A stretch of 64,000 nt of DNA from Variovorax sp. 54 (GTDB taxonomy: Bacteria > Pseudomonadota > Gammaproteobacteria > Burkholderiales > Burkholderiaceae_C). Positions 1-12,226 of the stretch are shown here, in pieces (the first letter of the stretch is position 1; each line of letters begins with the position of its first letter). The notes beneath the pieces were generated by a model. It saw nothing but the letters and a program-made list of their open reading frames with translations, made no database searches and was not told the origin of the DNA. Made by a program: the position numbers and the translations under genes. The DNA is taken from NCBI RefSeq assembly GCF_002754375.1, contig NZ_PEFF01000001.1, forward strand, positions 372,001-436,000, in the 5' to 3' direction.

Positions 1-419
1 CCCGCCTGAACTTCGCCGAGGTCAAGCGGCTTCCCGCCGACGAGCGCCGGCTCAAGTGGGAGCAGTACCAGGCACTGAGCGAAGAAGAAAAGCGCAAGCT
101 CGCCGAGCGCGCACCGCCCAAGCCGCGCGGCGCCGCCGTGCCGGTGCGCCCGGTTTCATCGCAAAAACTCGTGCCTGTGCCGGCCGTCACGCCGCCCGGA
201 CAGCACACGCCCCGCATCGTGCCGGCCACGCTCCCCACGCCCGTGCTGCCGCCGGCGGCCGTCGTGGTGAGCTCGCCGGCAACATCGCCCGCTGCAACGG
301 AACGCGCGCCCACACCGGCCAGCACCGTCGCAGCCCCGGCCGCCTCCGCGCCGAACGGCGTCACGCCGCCCCCCGTGCCCGCCGAAGCGCAGGTGCCGGC
401 GCCGTCCTCCGCTCCCTGA
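1..419 (+). CDS. DUF3106 domain protein, C-terminal part
   Basis: The reading frame is already open at base 3 and ends at the TGA at 417-419, so the gene begins upstream of the window. The visible start is a charged helical stretch (LPADERRLKWEQYQALSEEE and onward) typical of DUF3106 proteins. About 95 residues rich in Pro, Ala and Val follow and look disordered. It sits 4 bases before the RDD membrane protein, and in related genomes DUF3106 genes lie downstream of an ECF sigma factor. Function is unknown; I infer an envelope protein but cannot see the N-terminus. Domain assignment rests on recognition of the helical repeat. Confidence 0.7.
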   Translation, partial: RLNFAEVKRLPADERRLKWEQYQALSEEEKRKLAERAPPKPRGAAVPVRPVSSQKLVPVPAVTPPGQHTPRIVPATLPTPVLPPAAVVVSSPATSPAATERAPTPASTVAAPAASAPNGVTPPPVPAEAQVPAPSSAP

Positions 420-423
420 CAAG

Positions 424-999
424 ATGTCGATGGTTTCCAGTTCTCCCGAGACCTCGGGTCCCGGCCAGTCGGCCTCGCCCCTTCCCACCGCGGCCGGCCA
501 CGGCGTCTCGCCGACCGTGCCCGGCCTCTGGCGTCGCATGGCCTGCTGGCTTTATGAAGGCATGCTGCTGTTCGCGGTCGTGTTCGTGTCCGGCTGGCTG
601 TTCAGCACGCTGGGCCAGATGCGCGACGCCATGGACGAACGGCGGCACCTGCTCCAGGCTTTTCTCTTCGTGGTGTTCGGCGTCTACTTCGTCTGGTTCT
701 GGGCCAAGGGCCAGACCCTGGCCATGAAGACCTGGAACATCCGCATCGTCGACCGCCACGGCCAGCCCGTCACCCAGGGTCGCGCGCTGGCGCGCTACCT
801 CCTGAGCTGGATCTGGTTCCTGCCGCCGCTCGCCGCCATCGCCCCGTTCAAGCTGTCGGGCGGCGAATCGACCGTGCTGATCTTCGGCTGGGTCGCCGTC
901 TGGGCCCTGCTGGCCCGTTTTCACCCCGACCGCCAGTTCTGGCACGACGCCTGGGCCGGTACGCGGCTCATCACCTCCAAGCCGATGAGCCGCCAATGA
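424..999 (+). CDS. RDD family integral membrane protein
   Basis: A 191-residue protein. After a polar N-terminus of about 35 residues it shows the RDD-domain layout: an Arg-led first helix (residues about 39-60), a second helix (about 78-98), the short GQTLAMKTWNIRIVDRHG motif common in the family, and further hydrophobic segments at about 125-165. RDD proteins are small multi-pass inner-membrane proteins; some have been linked to ion transport, but the role here is unknown. Its stop codon overlaps the next start (ATGA at 996-999), so it is probably translationally coupled to the diacylglycerol kinase gene. Confidence 0.85.
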   Translation: MSMVSSSPETSGPGQSASPLPTAAGHGVSPTVPGLWRRMACWLYEGMLLFAVVFVSGWLFSTLGQMRDAMDERRHLLQAFLFVVFGVYFVWFWAKGQTLAMKTWNIRIVDRHGQPVTQGRALARYLLSWIWFLPPLAAIAPFKLSGGESTVLIFGWVAVWALLARFHPDRQFWHDAWAGTRLITSKPMSRQ

Positions 1000-1394
1000 G
1001 TGCCTTGCCCGACCCCGCCGTGAACCCGCAGAAGGCCCGCAAGGGCCTCGAGCGCGTCTGGCACGCCACCCTGATCTCGTTGCACGGCTTGCGCGCCGGC
1101 TGGACCGAGCCGGCGTTCCGCCAGGAAGCCATCCTGTCGATGGTCATGATCCCGGCCGCCTTCTGGTTGGGGCGCAGCTGGGTCGAGGTGGCGCTGCTCG
1201 CCGGCAGCGCCGTGCTCGTGATGATTGTCGAGCTGCTCAACACGGCGGTCGAGGCCGCCATCGACCGCATCGGCCCCGAATGGCACGACCTCTCCAAGCG
1301 CGCGAAGGACATGGGCAGTGCCGCTGTCCTGCTGTCGCTCACGCTGTGCGGTGGCATCTGGGCCGCAGCCCTGTGGCAACGCTTCGTGTCATGA
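996..1394 (+). CDS. dgkA: diacylglycerol kinase (DgkA)
   Basis: A 132-residue inner-membrane enzyme that phosphorylates diacylglycerol to phosphatidic acid, recycling the diacylglycerol released when phospholipid head groups are used for periplasmic glucans or other products. The family signature ELLNTAVEAAIDRIGPEWHD followed by SKRAKDMGSAAVL is intact at about residues 76-110. Three hydrophobic segments and a length near 120-130 residues are as expected. The ATG lies in an ATGA overlap with the RDD gene. An amphipathic N-terminal helix (about residues 10-30) precedes the first membrane span. Confidence 0.95.
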   Translation: MSALPDPAVNPQKARKGLERVWHATLISLHGLRAGWTEPAFRQEAILSMVMIPAAFWLGRSWVEVALLAGSAVLVMIVELLNTAVEAAIDRIGPEWHDLSKRAKDMGSAAVLLSLTLCGGIWAAALWQRFVS

Positions 1395-1425
1395 GCGGGT
1401 CTGCCGCCTGCGGCATGATCGCAAG

Positions 1426-2016
1426 ATGACTCCTGAATTTTCGATTTGCGTGTATTGCGGCTCGCGCCCCGGCGAACGCCCCGAGTTTTCCCAGGCCGCC
1501 CAGGCCGTGGGCCAATGGATCGGCCAGAACGGCGGCCAGTTGGTCTACGGCGGTGGCCGCACCGGCCTGATGGGCACGGTGGCCGAGGCCACCCGCCTGG
1601 CCGGCGGCCGCGTCGTCGGCATCATTCCCAAGGCCCTGGTCGACAAGGAACTGGCCAACCCCCTGTGCGACGAGCTGCACGTGGTCGACACCATGCACGA
1701 GCGCAAGGCCATGATGGGCGAGCGCGCCGACGCCTTCCTCGCAATGGCGGGCGGCATCGGCACCTTTGAAGAACTGTTCGAGATCTGGACCTGGCGCCAG
1801 CTCGGCTACCACGACAAGCCGACCGGCATCCTCAACACCGCCGGCTATTACGACGGCCTGCTGGGCTTCCTGGCGCACAGCGTGCGCGAGGGCTTCATGG
1901 GTGAATGGCAGATGGACCTGGTCCGCACCGGCACCGACGTGCCCGAACTGCTGACCGCGCTGCGCGCCGAAGTCCCCCTGCACCCCCGCGACGACAAGCT
2001 GTCAGAAAACCTCTGA
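1426..2016 (+). CDS. LOG family protein (TIGR00730; nucleoside-monophosphate phosphoribohydrolase type)
   Basis: A 196-residue Rossmann-fold protein starting MTPEFSICVYCGSRPG. It has the LOG motifs GGGRTGLMG (about residue 42) and a GGIGTFEELFE loop near residue 105; the usual PGG is AGG here, keeping the catalytic Glu. LOG enzymes cleave cytokinin riboside or other nucleoside 5-prime monophosphates to free base and ribose phosphate; the natural substrate in non-plant-associated bacteria is often unclear. The ATG at 1426 is chosen because homology begins there, although the frame stays open further upstream. It converges on the P-II gene. Confidence 0.9.
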   Translation: MTPEFSICVYCGSRPGERPEFSQAAQAVGQWIGQNGGQLVYGGGRTGLMGTVAEATRLAGGRVVGIIPKALVDKELANPLCDELHVVDTMHERKAMMGERADAFLAMAGGIGTFEELFEIWTWRQLGYHDKPTGILNTAGYYDGLLGFLAHSVREGFMGEWQMDLVRTGTDVPELLTALRAEVPLHPRDDKLSENL

Positions 2017-2045
2017 CCGGAACGGGCCCCTGCCCCATTCCAGCG

Positions 2046-2133
2046 AACACCGAGGAACCGGCTCCGCCGGGCCTCAGGTGTTGCCCCCGGTAGGGGGTTG
2101 GCGAAGCGACACGAAGTGCGCGCAGCCTGGGGG
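2046..2133 (+). repeat. Intergenic G/C-rich palindromic repeat (REP-like)
   Basis: The gap between two convergent genes carries a compact set of inverted repeats: CCCCC (2084-2088) against GGGGG (2093-2097), and a second match of the GCCCCC block to the GGGGGC at about 2128-2133, with AAGCGACACGAAGTGCGCG between them. This layout resembles palindromic elements scattered between genes in Comamonadaceae. It could end transcription from both sides. Identity as a dispersed family is inferred from one copy plus a related one at 4745-4795. Confidence 0.5.
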
Positions 2134-2139
2134 CGAGTT

Positions 2140-4172
<2,033 letters not shown>

Positions 4173-4191
4173 ACAGAAGGAAGAAAAAGGC

Positions 4192-5433
4192 TTGAACGAT
4201 TATGTCATTCGGGTTCTGGCGTCGCCGTCGGACATCGACCCGCAAGCCTGGAACGCCCTGCTCGCGGCGCAGCCCGAGCCCTCGCCCTTCATGCGCCACG
4301 AATACCTCGCGGCGATGCACGACAGCGGCAGCGCCTCGCCCGAGCGCGGATGGACGCCGCAGTTCGTCACGCTGTGGCGCGGCGACGTGCTCGAAGCCGC
4401 CTGCGCGCTCTACCTCAAGGACCATTCCTACGGCGAGTACGTGTTCGACTGGGCCTGGGCCAACGCCTACGAGCAGCACGGGCTCGCCTACTACCCCAAG
4501 GCGGTGGTGGCGGCGCCCTTCACGCCCGTGCCCGGCGCCCGGCTGCTGGCGCGCGACGCACAAAGCCGCACGCTGCTGGTGCAGGGGCTGGTGGCCGTCT
4601 GCAAGGAACAGGAACTTTCGTCTCTGCACCTGCTGTTCGGCGCCGATGCCGACATCACCGCGTGCACCGAAGCCGGGCTGATGCTGCGCCACACGGTGCA
4701 GTTCCATTGGACGAATGTGGCCCCCACGCTCGGCACTGACGTGTCCTCGCTGCCCCCCGAGGGGGCGCGTTTCGCCTTGGGGCGGCCCGGCGGCGAAACC
4801 GAAACCGGCTACGCCGACTTCGACGCCTTCCTCGCGAGCCTCTCGCACGACAAGCGCAAGAAGATCCGCCAGGAGCGCCGCAAGGTTGCCGACGCCGGCG
4901 TCAGCTTCCGCTGGTCACGCGGCACCGACATCTCGACCGCCGATTGGGATTTCTTCTACCGCTGCTACGAGCGCACCTACCGCGAGCACGGCAACCCGCC
5001 CTACCTCACGCGCGACTTCTTCCAGCGCATGGCCGACACGCTGCCCGAGGCCTGGCTGCTGTTCGTTGCGGAGCGCGACGGGCGCCCCATCGCGACCAGT
5101 CTGATCGCGCTCTCCACCGACGAGGCCCAACCGCTGGTGGCCTATGGCCGCTACTGGGGCGCACTGGAGCGCGTCGACTGCCTGCATTTCGAGGCCTGCT
5201 ACTACCAGCCGATCGCCTGGTGCATCGCGCACGCCGCGGCACGCTTCGAGGGCGGCGCGCAAGGCGAGCACAAGATGGCCCGCGCGCTGATGCCGGTGCG
5301 CACCACCAGCGCCCACTGGCTCGCGCACCCGTCGTTCGCCGATGCCGTCGAGCGCTTTCTCGAGCGCGAGGGCGCCGGCATCGAGAACTACATGGACCAC
5401 CTCGGCGAGCGCAGTCCGTTCAAGGCGGCCTGA
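4192..5433 (+). CDS. FemAB-like GNAT-fold acyltransferase (PF04339 type) with an in-frame repeat insertion
   Basis: A 413-residue protein of the family once called peptidogalycan biosynthesis proteins, related to FemAB aminoacyl transferases and GNAT enzymes. Recognisable blocks are PSPFMRHEYLAAM, the basic LSHDKRKKIRQERRKV segment, and RYWGALERVDCLHFEACYY near the end. The TTG at 4192 is preferred because family homology starts there and AGGAAGAAAAAGG precedes it; ATGs at 4114 and 4153 would overlap the divergent nadE start. Between the family blocks QFHWTN and GYADFDAFL lie about 30 extra residues encoded by a palindromic repeat. Substrate unknown. Confidence 0.85.
   Translation: MNDYVIRVLASPSDIDPQAWNALLAAQPEPSPFMRHEYLAAMHDSGSASPERGWTPQFVTLWRGDVLEAACALYLKDHSYGEYVFDWAWANAYEQHGLAYYPKAVVAAPFTPVPGARLLARDAQSRTLLVQGLVAVCKEQELSSLHLLFGADADITACTEAGLMLRHTVQFHWTNVAPTLGTDVSSLPPEGARFALGRPGGETETGYADFDAFLASLSHDKRKKIRQERRKVADAGVSFRWSRGTDISTADWDFFYRCYERTYREHGNPPYLTRDFFQRMADTLPEAWLLFVAERDGRPIATSLIALSTDEAQPLVAYGRYWGALERVDCLHFEACYYQPIAWCIAHAAARFEGGAQGEHKMARALMPVRTTSAHWLAHPSFADAVERFLEREGAGIENYMDHLGERSPFKAA
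4745..4795 (+). repeat. Palindromic G/C repeat inserted in a coding frame
   Basis: Within the FemAB-like gene, CCCCCC at 4753-4758 faces GGGGG at 4761-4765, followed by GGGGCGGCCCGGCGGCG. It resembles the intergenic element near 2084-2097, which has the same TGCCCCC-spacer-GGGGG core. It is translated as SSLPPEGARFALGRPGG, a low-complexity linker between conserved family blocks. Reading it as a repeat that landed in a gene and kept the frame is an inference. Confidence 0.5.
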
Positions 5434-5458
5434 GCGGCGTGGGGGCGCCGGGGGCTGC

Positions 5459-5464
5459 TATAAA
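5459..5464 (+). promoter_or_regulatory. Possible -10 element upstream of the TPR gene
   Basis: TATAAA lies 46 bases before the start codon in an otherwise very GC-rich gap. There is no convincing -35 hexamer at 16-18 bases upstream, so this is only a candidate. Confidence 0.3.
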
Positions 5465-5510
5465 CCCGCCCGGCACTCAAACAACCACACACAACACACA
5501 GGGAGCACCG

Positions 5511-6263
5511 ATGCCATTCGTCGGACTGGGACTGCACATCCTCATCGCGCTGTACTTCGCCGTGCATGCCATGCGCCACGGCAAGCAGATGTACTGGCTC
5601 ATCATTCTTTTCAGCTTTCCGCTGTTCGGCAGCATCGTGTACTTCGTCGTCGAGTACCTGCCCGCCTCGCGCCTGCAGCGCACCGCCGGCAAGGTGGCCA
5701 GCGCGGCCATCGGCTTCATCGACCCCGAGCGCGAGTACCGCGCCGCTGCGGATGCCTACGACCTGGCGCCCACCGCACAGAACAAGCTGCGCCTGGCCAA
5801 GGCCGCCCTCGACCGCGGCCAGGCGGCCGATGCCGTCGGGCACTACCGCGACGCGCTGAAAGGCCCCTTCGCTTCCGACCCCGAGTTGCAGTTCGGCCTG
5901 GCCAGCGCCCTGGTCGCCGAGGGCAGCCCGGCCTCGGGCCGCGAGGCCCACTTGGCGCTGCAGGCCCTGCGTGCCACGCGCGACGACTACCGCAAGGACG
6001 AGGTCGCCGTGCTGAACGCCCGCGCGCTCGCCGCCGAGGGCCGCACGCCGGAAGCGCGCGAAGCCTTCGAGAATGCGCTGAACACTTACAACACGGTGGA
6101 AACGCGCGCCCGCTACATCGCGTGGCTGGCGCAACAAGGTGACACAACCGCTGCGCAGCGCCAGTGGGACGAGCTGCAGCAGGCTGCGCGCCACTGGAAC
6201 TCGCATGCGCGAGGCGTCAACCGCGAATGGATGCGGCTGGCCGGGGACGCGGTCCAGGGCTGA
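5511..6263 (+). CDS. membrane-anchored TPR protein with PLDc_N-like N-terminus
   Basis: A 250-residue protein. The first 45 residues hold two hydrophobic helices separated by HAMRHGKQMYW, which looks like the cardiolipin-synthase N-terminal (PLDc_N) motif. The rest is helical repeat sequence with TPR-like pairs (for example YRAAADAYDLAPTAQNKLRL and AVLNARALAAEGRTPEAREA), probably in the cytoplasm. No catalytic motif is visible. A GGGAG Shine-Dalgarno precedes the ATG. I infer a scaffold at the inner membrane; partner proteins are unknown. It converges on the pyrophosphatase gene across a hairpin. Confidence 0.8.
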   Translation: MPFVGLGLHILIALYFAVHAMRHGKQMYWLIILFSFPLFGSIVYFVVEYLPASRLQRTAGKVASAAIGFIDPEREYRAAADAYDLAPTAQNKLRLAKAALDRGQAADAVGHYRDALKGPFASDPELQFGLASALVAEGSPASGREAHLALQALRATRDDYRKDEVAVLNARALAAEGRTPEAREAFENALNTYNTVETRARYIAWLAQQGDTTAAQRQWDELQQAARHWNSHARGVNREWMRLAGDAVQG

Positions 6264-6289
6264 CGGCCCGGAGCATCCAGGCCGTCTTT
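6262..6289 (+). terminator. Hairpin between convergent genes
   Basis: GACGGCC (6262-6268) pairs with GGCCGTC (6280-6286) and is followed by a short T run. It sits between the TPR gene stop and the ppa stop and may serve both directions. The T tract is short, so terminator strength is uncertain. Confidence 0.5.
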
Positions 6290-6305
6290 CAAGCGAAAGA
6301 AAAAA

Positions 6306-6833
6306 TTACTTCTTGTACGCGGCGATGCCGTCAAGAATTTCCTTCTTGGCAGCGTCGATGCCTTCCCAGCCCAGCACCTTGACCCACTTGCCGGCTTCCA
6401 GGTCCTTGTAGTGCTCGAAGAAGTGGCTGATGGCCTTCAGGCGCATCGGGTTCACGTCGTCGACCGACTTCCAGTGGCTGTAAATGGGCAGCACCTTGTC
6501 GGTGGGCACGGCCAGCACCTTGCCGTCGACGCCGGCTTCGTCTTCCATCATCAGGATGCCCAGCGGGCGGCAGGGCACGACCACGCCCGGCAGCAGCGGG
6601 TACGGGGCAATGACGAGCACGTCGACCGGGTCGCCGTCGCCCGACAGGGTCTGCGGCACGTAGCCGTAGTTGGCCGGGTAGTACATGGCCGTCGTCATGA
6701 AGCGGTCCACGAAGATCGCGCCCGATTCCTTGTCGACTTCATACTTGATCGGGTCGGCGTTCATCGGGATTTCGATCACGACATTGAAGGCGTCGGGAAC
6801 GTTCTTGCCGGGGGAGACTTTGTCGAAGGACAT
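6306..6833 (-). CDS. ppa: soluble inorganic pyrophosphatase (family I)
   Basis: A 175-residue cytoplasmic enzyme hydrolysing pyrophosphate to two phosphates, pulling nucleic acid, NAD and activated-precursor synthesis forward. Family I signatures are visible: [17 protein letters not shown], the metal-binding DGDPVDVLV, and [11 protein letters not shown]. Length matches bacterial family I enzymes. The start [16 protein letters not shown] is chosen over upstream in-frame codons because homology begins there. It is divergent from the membrane pyrophosphatase gene across 254 bases, so one region may balance energy-wasting and energy-conserving pyrophosphate hydrolysis. Confidence 0.96.
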   Translation of the reverse strand: MSFDKVSPGKNVPDAFNVVIEIPMNADPIKYEVDKESGAIFVDRFMTTAMYYPANYGYVPQTLSGDGDPVDVLVIAPYPLLPGVVVPCRPLGILMMEDEAGVDGKVLAVPTDKVLPIYSHWKSVDDVNPMRLKAISHFFEHYKDLEAGKWVKVLGWEGIDAAKKEILDGIAAYKK

Positions 6834-7087
6834 GACGTTTTTCGAGTAGTTGAAAAGTATGAGACGGATGGGGACAAACCCGGAGTTTACTTTCCGTGTC
6901 ACGGACCGGTCGCACGCGTGTGTGTTTTTGCCTGTAAATTGCAACCGTTGGCCAATCGGCTCCGCACCTTCGGTGCAGTGAGCTTCGAGGAAGCAACGCG
7001 GCGGAGAACATGGTCCCGTACGCGTTGCGCGCAGGGCCCAGGCTGTCCGTCTCCACAAGTCACAACGAACGAATGGAGAAGCTAAGC
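6834..7087. promoter_or_regulatory. Divergent ppa / hppA regulatory region
   Basis: This 254-base gap separates the two pyrophosphatase genes. It is less GC-rich near ppa and contains a stem-loop at 6959-6983 (outer arms GCTC/GAGC, inner arms GCACC/GGTGC) in what would be the hppA leader. The hppA Shine-Dalgarno GGAGA lies at 7075-7079. I could not assign clear -35/-10 pairs for either gene. Confidence 0.4.
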
Positions 7088-9604
<2,517 letters not shown>

Positions 9605-9605
9605 C

Positions 9606-9974
9606 ATGCCCACCGCCGCCCGGCTCGAAGCCTTCATTGCCGCCGTCGAAGGCGGCGCGCATGCCCAGGTCATCGAAGACTTTTATACCGAAGACGCCAC
9701 CATGCGCGAGAACCAGGCCGAGCCGCGGCGCGGGCGCAGCACGCTGGTCGCGCAGGAAAGCGCCGTGCTCGCGCGCACCGAGTCGGTGGCGTCGACTTGC
9801 GTGCGGCCGGTGCTGGTGAACGGCGACCACGTCGCCATCCACTGGATCTTCGAATTCGCCTTCAAGGGCGGCGGCCGCATGCGCATGGAAGAGATCGCCT
9901 GGCAGCGCTGGGACGGCGAGCGCATCGCCGAAGAGCAGTTCTTCTACGACCCGGCGCAGCGCAAGCCGGGCTGA
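9606..9974 (+). CDS. nuclear transport factor 2 (SnoaL-like) family protein
   Basis: A 122-residue protein with the NTF2-like cone fold pattern: an N-terminal helix, FYTEDATMRENQ, a central strand pair ending VAIHWIFEFAFKGGGRMRMEEIAWQRW, and EEQFFYDP. This fold is used by small hydrolases, isomerases and binding proteins, so the activity cannot be assigned. The ATG follows the hppA stop by one base, implying co-translation with the pump, though no functional link is known. A hairpin with a T run follows at 9984-10012. Confidence 0.8.
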   Translation: MPTAARLEAFIAAVEGGAHAQVIEDFYTEDATMRENQAEPRRGRSTLVAQESAVLARTESVASTCVRPVLVNGDHVAIHWIFEFAFKGGGRMRMEEIAWQRWDGERIAEEQFFYDPAQRKPG

Positions 9975-9983
9975 GGATGCAGC

Positions 9984-10012
9984 GCCCGGACCGCGTGGCC
10001 CGGGCTGGTTTT
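9984..10012 (+). terminator. Rho-independent terminator after the hppA unit
   Basis: GCCCGG (9984-9989) pairs with CCGGGC (10000-10005), followed by TGGTTTT. It closes the hppA-NTF2 transcription unit before the MerR regulator. Confidence 0.55.
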
Positions 10013-10047
10013 ATGCAACATTTTCGATGTAACATTGAAACTGTCAC

Positions 10048-10779
10048 ATGAACGCATCCACCGCCGCCCCCGATTCCACTGCCCCGCAGGACCTCTCCAT
10101 CGAGGCCCTGGCGGCGCGCTCGGGCGTCACGGTGCGCAACATCCGCGCCTACACCACGAGCGGGCTGCTGCCGCCGCCCCGGCTGCAGGGCCGGCTCGGC
10201 CTGTACGGCCCCGACCACGTTCAACGCCTGGCGCTGATCCGCGAACTGCGCGAACAGGGCTTCGGCATCGAGGCGATCCGCCGCATCTTCACGCGCGCGC
10301 CGGCCTCCACCTGGCCCGATCTGCTGGCCGTGGCGCGCTCGGTGTCGGGCAGCCTGTTTGCCGAAGAAACGCCCGTGGTGGTGTCGGCCCAGGCGCTGGC
10401 CACCAAGTGGCAAGGCCAGATGACACCTGCCCTGCTCGGTCGCGCCACCCGCGCCGGCCTCATGCGTGAACTGCCCGACGGCCAGGTGCAGGTGCTGAGC
10501 CCGGCGCTCGGCCAGGTCGCCGAACAACTGGCCGCGCTCGGCCTGCCGCTCGAAGCGGTCATCGGCATGCAGGAAACCATGGTCCGCACGCTGCGCACCG
10601 TGGCGCGGCGCTGGCTGCGCACGCTGGCCGACAGCCTGCTCTCCGGAGACACCCTCGATGCCGGCCGCGCCGCGCAGCTGCTCGAGAAAGCACGGCCGTT
10701 GGCCACCGGGGCGGTGCAGGCCGCCTTTCCCGTGATCCTGCAGCAGGAGCTCGACGCCCTGCTGCACAAGACCGCCTGA
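10048..10779 (+). CDS. MerR family transcriptional regulator
   Basis: A 243-residue regulator. The winged helix-turn-helix of MerR proteins lies at residues about 16-85 (LSIEALAARSGVTVRNIRAY, then the wing LYGPDHVQRLALIRELREQG and FGIEAIRRIF). The C-terminal 150 residues form an Ala/Leu-rich helical effector domain without the Cys pattern of metal-sensing MerR members. The TolC gene starts on its stop codon (TGATG), so it heads the exporter operon and probably controls it. The AT-rich stretch just upstream has ACAT/ATGT arms (about 10019-10031) that could be an operator. Confidence 0.88.
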   Translation: MNASTAAPDSTAPQDLSIEALAARSGVTVRNIRAYTTSGLLPPPRLQGRLGLYGPDHVQRLALIRELREQGFGIEAIRRIFTRAPASTWPDLLAVARSVSGSLFAEETPVVVSAQALATKWQGQMTPALLGRATRAGLMRELPDGQVQVLSPALGQVAEQLAALGLPLEAVIGMQETMVRTLRTVARRWLRTLADSLLSGDTLDAGRAAQLLEKARPLATGAVQAAFPVILQQELDALLHKTA

Positions 10780-12224
10780 TGCCGATGACACGCCCTCGCC
10801 TCGCTCTTTTTCCGTCCCTGCTGCTGTCGTTACTGCCGGCCTTCGTGGGCCCTGCGGCCTTCGCGCAGCAGCAGGCCCGCGGCGACACCAACGCCCTGGC
10901 ACTGAGCTTCGACGCCGCGCGCCTGCGCATGGTTGAACGCTCCGACAAGCTGGCCGCCGCGCGCATGGCCGTCGAGGCCAAGGAGCTGCAGAGCGAAGGC
11001 GTCAAGCGCCTGGGCGGGCCGGTGGTCAGCATCTCGGGGCTGGCCTATGCGTACAACGCGAACCTGAACCTCGATCTCGACCCGCTCAACCAGAAGCTCG
11101 GCCAGATCGGCTCGTCGCTGCCGCCGTCGATCCAGGGCTTCATCTCGCGCGTGCCGATTCCGCAGCTGCCCAACAGCTACACGCTGAACCGCCACGACAC
11201 CGGCGCCAACGCCTCGGTATCGGCCGTGTGGCCGCTCTACCTGGGCGGTGCGACCGACGCGGTGCGCGGCTTTGTCTCGGCGCAAGCGCGTGAGGCCCAG
11301 GCCGATGCCGAACAGGCCGGCCACGAAGTCGACACGCTGCTGGTGCAGCGCTACTTCGGCGCCCAGCTCGCACAGCGCGCCGCCACGCTGCGCCTGCAGG
11401 CCGAGCGCACCATCGCCCAACACGACGCGGCCGCGCAGAAGATGCTCGCGGCCGGCGTGATCTCGCGCGTCGAGCGGCTGCAGGCCAGTGCCGCCTACGA
11501 AGAGGCGCGCCGCAACGCCAGCAAGGCCGAGAACGACGCCGCGCTCGCGGGCGTGGCCCTGGCGCGCACCGTGCGCGCCGAGGGCAGCGTCACGCCGCAG
11601 ACGCCGCTGTTTCTCATCAGCGCGCCGATCGAACCGCTCGGCCACTTCATCGATGCAGCGCTCACGCGGCATCCGGGCCTGGGCAAGGTCGCGGCCAAGA
11701 AGGCGCAGGCCGAGCAGTTGCACGAAGGCGAAGAAGCCCTGCGCCGCCCGCAGGTCATCGCCTTCGGCACGCGCGAGATCAAGAGCGGCAACGCCGACTG
11801 GGTCGCCGGCCTCGGCGTGCGCTGGACGCTGTACGACTCGGTCGACCGCAACGCGCTCTCGGCCGCCTCGCACAAGCAGGTCGAACAGGCCGAGCGCACC
11901 GACCTGCAGGCGCGCAGCGACATCTCGCTGCTGGTCGAGCGCAACTGGCGCGCGCTGGACAACGCGCGCCGCCAATATCTCGAGATGAAAGTCTCGGTAG
12001 AGCTCGCACAAGAGGTCGTCAAGCTGCGCACCGCCGGGCTGCGCGAAGGCACCAGCACCACGCTCGACCTGATCGACGCCGAGACCAACCAGGCCAAGGT
12101 ACTGACCGAACGCGCGCAGGCCGCCAACGACTACGTGCAGGCGCTCGCGCAGCTGCTCGAGAGCGCGGGCCTGTCCGAGACTTTTTCCGACTACATCGCG
12201 CGCGCCGACGTGAAGGTGAACTGA
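10779..12224 (+). CDS. TolC family outer-membrane efflux channel
   Basis: A 481-residue protein with a signal peptide (cleavage likely after PAAFAQ) and the duplicated coiled-coil outer-membrane factor organisation: long Ala/Glu/Arg-rich helices around residues 165-260 and 330-470. It would form the outer-membrane exit duct for the HlyD-type adaptor and the two permeases encoded directly downstream. The start overlaps the MerR stop by one base. Divergence from E. coli TolC fits a dedicated partner of an ABC-2 type exporter. The cargo is unknown. Confidence 0.88.
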   Translation: MPMTRPRLALFPSLLLSLLPAFVGPAAFAQQQARGDTNALALSFDAARLRMVERSDKLAAARMAVEAKELQSEGVKRLGGPVVSISGLAYAYNANLNLDLDPLNQKLGQIGSSLPPSIQGFISRVPIPQLPNSYTLNRHDTGANASVSAVWPLYLGGATDAVRGFVSAQAREAQADAEQAGHEVDTLLVQRYFGAQLAQRAATLRLQAERTIAQHDAAAQKMLAAGVISRVERLQASAAYEEARRNASKAENDAALAGVALARTVRAEGSVTPQTPLFLISAPIEPLGHFIDAALTRHPGLGKVAAKKAQAEQLHEGEEALRRPQVIAFGTREIKSGNADWVAGLGVRWTLYDSVDRNALSAASHKQVEQAERTDLQARSDISLLVERNWRALDNARRQYLEMKVSVELAQEVVKLRTAGLREGTSTTLDLIDAETNQAKVLTERAQAANDYVQALAQLLESAGLSETFSDYIARADVKVN

Positions 12225-12226
12225 CC

